From: a virus
IMG/VR virus record: IMGVR_UViG_3300017963_000188
Span: 1-64,000 of that record
Strand: one strand, 5' to 3'
DNA length: 64,000 nt
Positions within the stretch are counted from its first letter, which is position 1. Every line of letters starts with the position of its first letter. Positions 63,913 through 64,000 of the stretch are shown piece after piece. The notes under the pieces were generated by a model. That model ran no database searches. It was not told where the DNA came from and saw nothing but the letters and a program-made list of their open reading frames with translations. A program made the translations under genes and the position numbers.

Positions 63913-64000
63913 AGCCTGGTAAAGAACTCAACATAATGATCGCAAAAGAAGTGCTAAAACAAACTCCATGTGATCAATGGTATGTCCAGCATCATTACCC
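63903..64000 (+). CDS. ABA-sandwich-type phage protein, 5' part (partial)
   Basis: Open to the window end from ATG 63903, overlapping the previous gene by 10 nt. The start MGLEPGKELNIMIAKEVLK resembles the L-x-P-G-x-E-L-x-x-x-I-A-x-x-V start of phage ABA-sandwich domain proteins. Confidence 0.55.
   Translation, partial: MGLEPGKELNIMIAKEVLKQTPCDQWYVQHHY

Overview
The window looks like part of a large tailed-phage (Caudoviricetes) genome. It is AT-rich (by eye about 40% GC) and very gene-dense: roughly 130 mostly short genes with ATGA, TGATG or TAATG overlaps, strong AGGAGG ribosome binding sites and many strand switches. Recognisable genes are typical of large phages: a T4 Rnl1-like RNA ligase, a Thg1-like tRNA-His guanylyltransferase, a pyrimidine-dimer glycosylase, a radical SAM protein, BRO/KilAC antirepressor-like regulators, YopX, LL-H-type holin, J-domain, ParB-like and HExxH metalloprotease-like proteins. 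No capsid, tail, terminase or polymerase genes are seen, so this is an accessory/early region. I see no tRNA, rRNA or CRISPR array. The host cannot be told from the sequence.

Layout. 1-18.8 kb (+): accessory genes, with Rnl1-like ligase (4.1 kb), a Myb/SANT-like regulator (5.3 kb), a BRO-N/KilAC protein (10.1 kb), a deoxyribosyltransferase-phosphoesterase fusion (13.5 kb) and a 46-codon fragment resembling the N-terminus of TnpB/Cas12-type proteins (15.2 kb). 19-31.9 kb (+): a better-GC block, a holin-like gene, a broken AcrVA2-like gene, a second BRO-like regulator, a cluster of MYRY-tagged small proteins, and three structured islands each enclosed by face-to-face promoters. 31.9-45 kb: short blocks on both strands, with five palindromic operators (33.0 kb), a second Myb/SANT-like gene, a third BRO-like gene, paired G-rich palindromes (39.3 kb) and a second MYRY cluster (41.9-44.9 kb). 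46-52.4 kb (-): a long polycistron with Thg1, DNA glycosylase and radical SAM. 52.5-64 kb: mixed blocks with a methyltransferase-like protein, J-domain protein, membrane PAS protein, XhlA-like membrane protein and an intact AcrVA2-like gene.

One regulatory theme ties the window together. A promoter of form TTTAAA (or TACAAA), 17 bp, TATAGA (or TATATA), usually with CAG or CGG just before the -10, occurs at about twenty places on both strands. It is often followed so closely by AGGAGG that the transcript should begin almost at the ribosome binding site. Because TTTAAA is its own reverse complement, one box can serve two divergent promoters.

The least explained signals are: (1) a shared N-terminal peptide (MYRY...RxVRA) on otherwise unrelated small proteins, possibly a targeting or packaging tag; (2) the three promoter-bounded structured islands; (3) the AcrVA2-like pair; (4) the TnpB/Cas12-like fragment ending at a direct repeat; and (5) the operator arrays. 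Functions given for these are inference.
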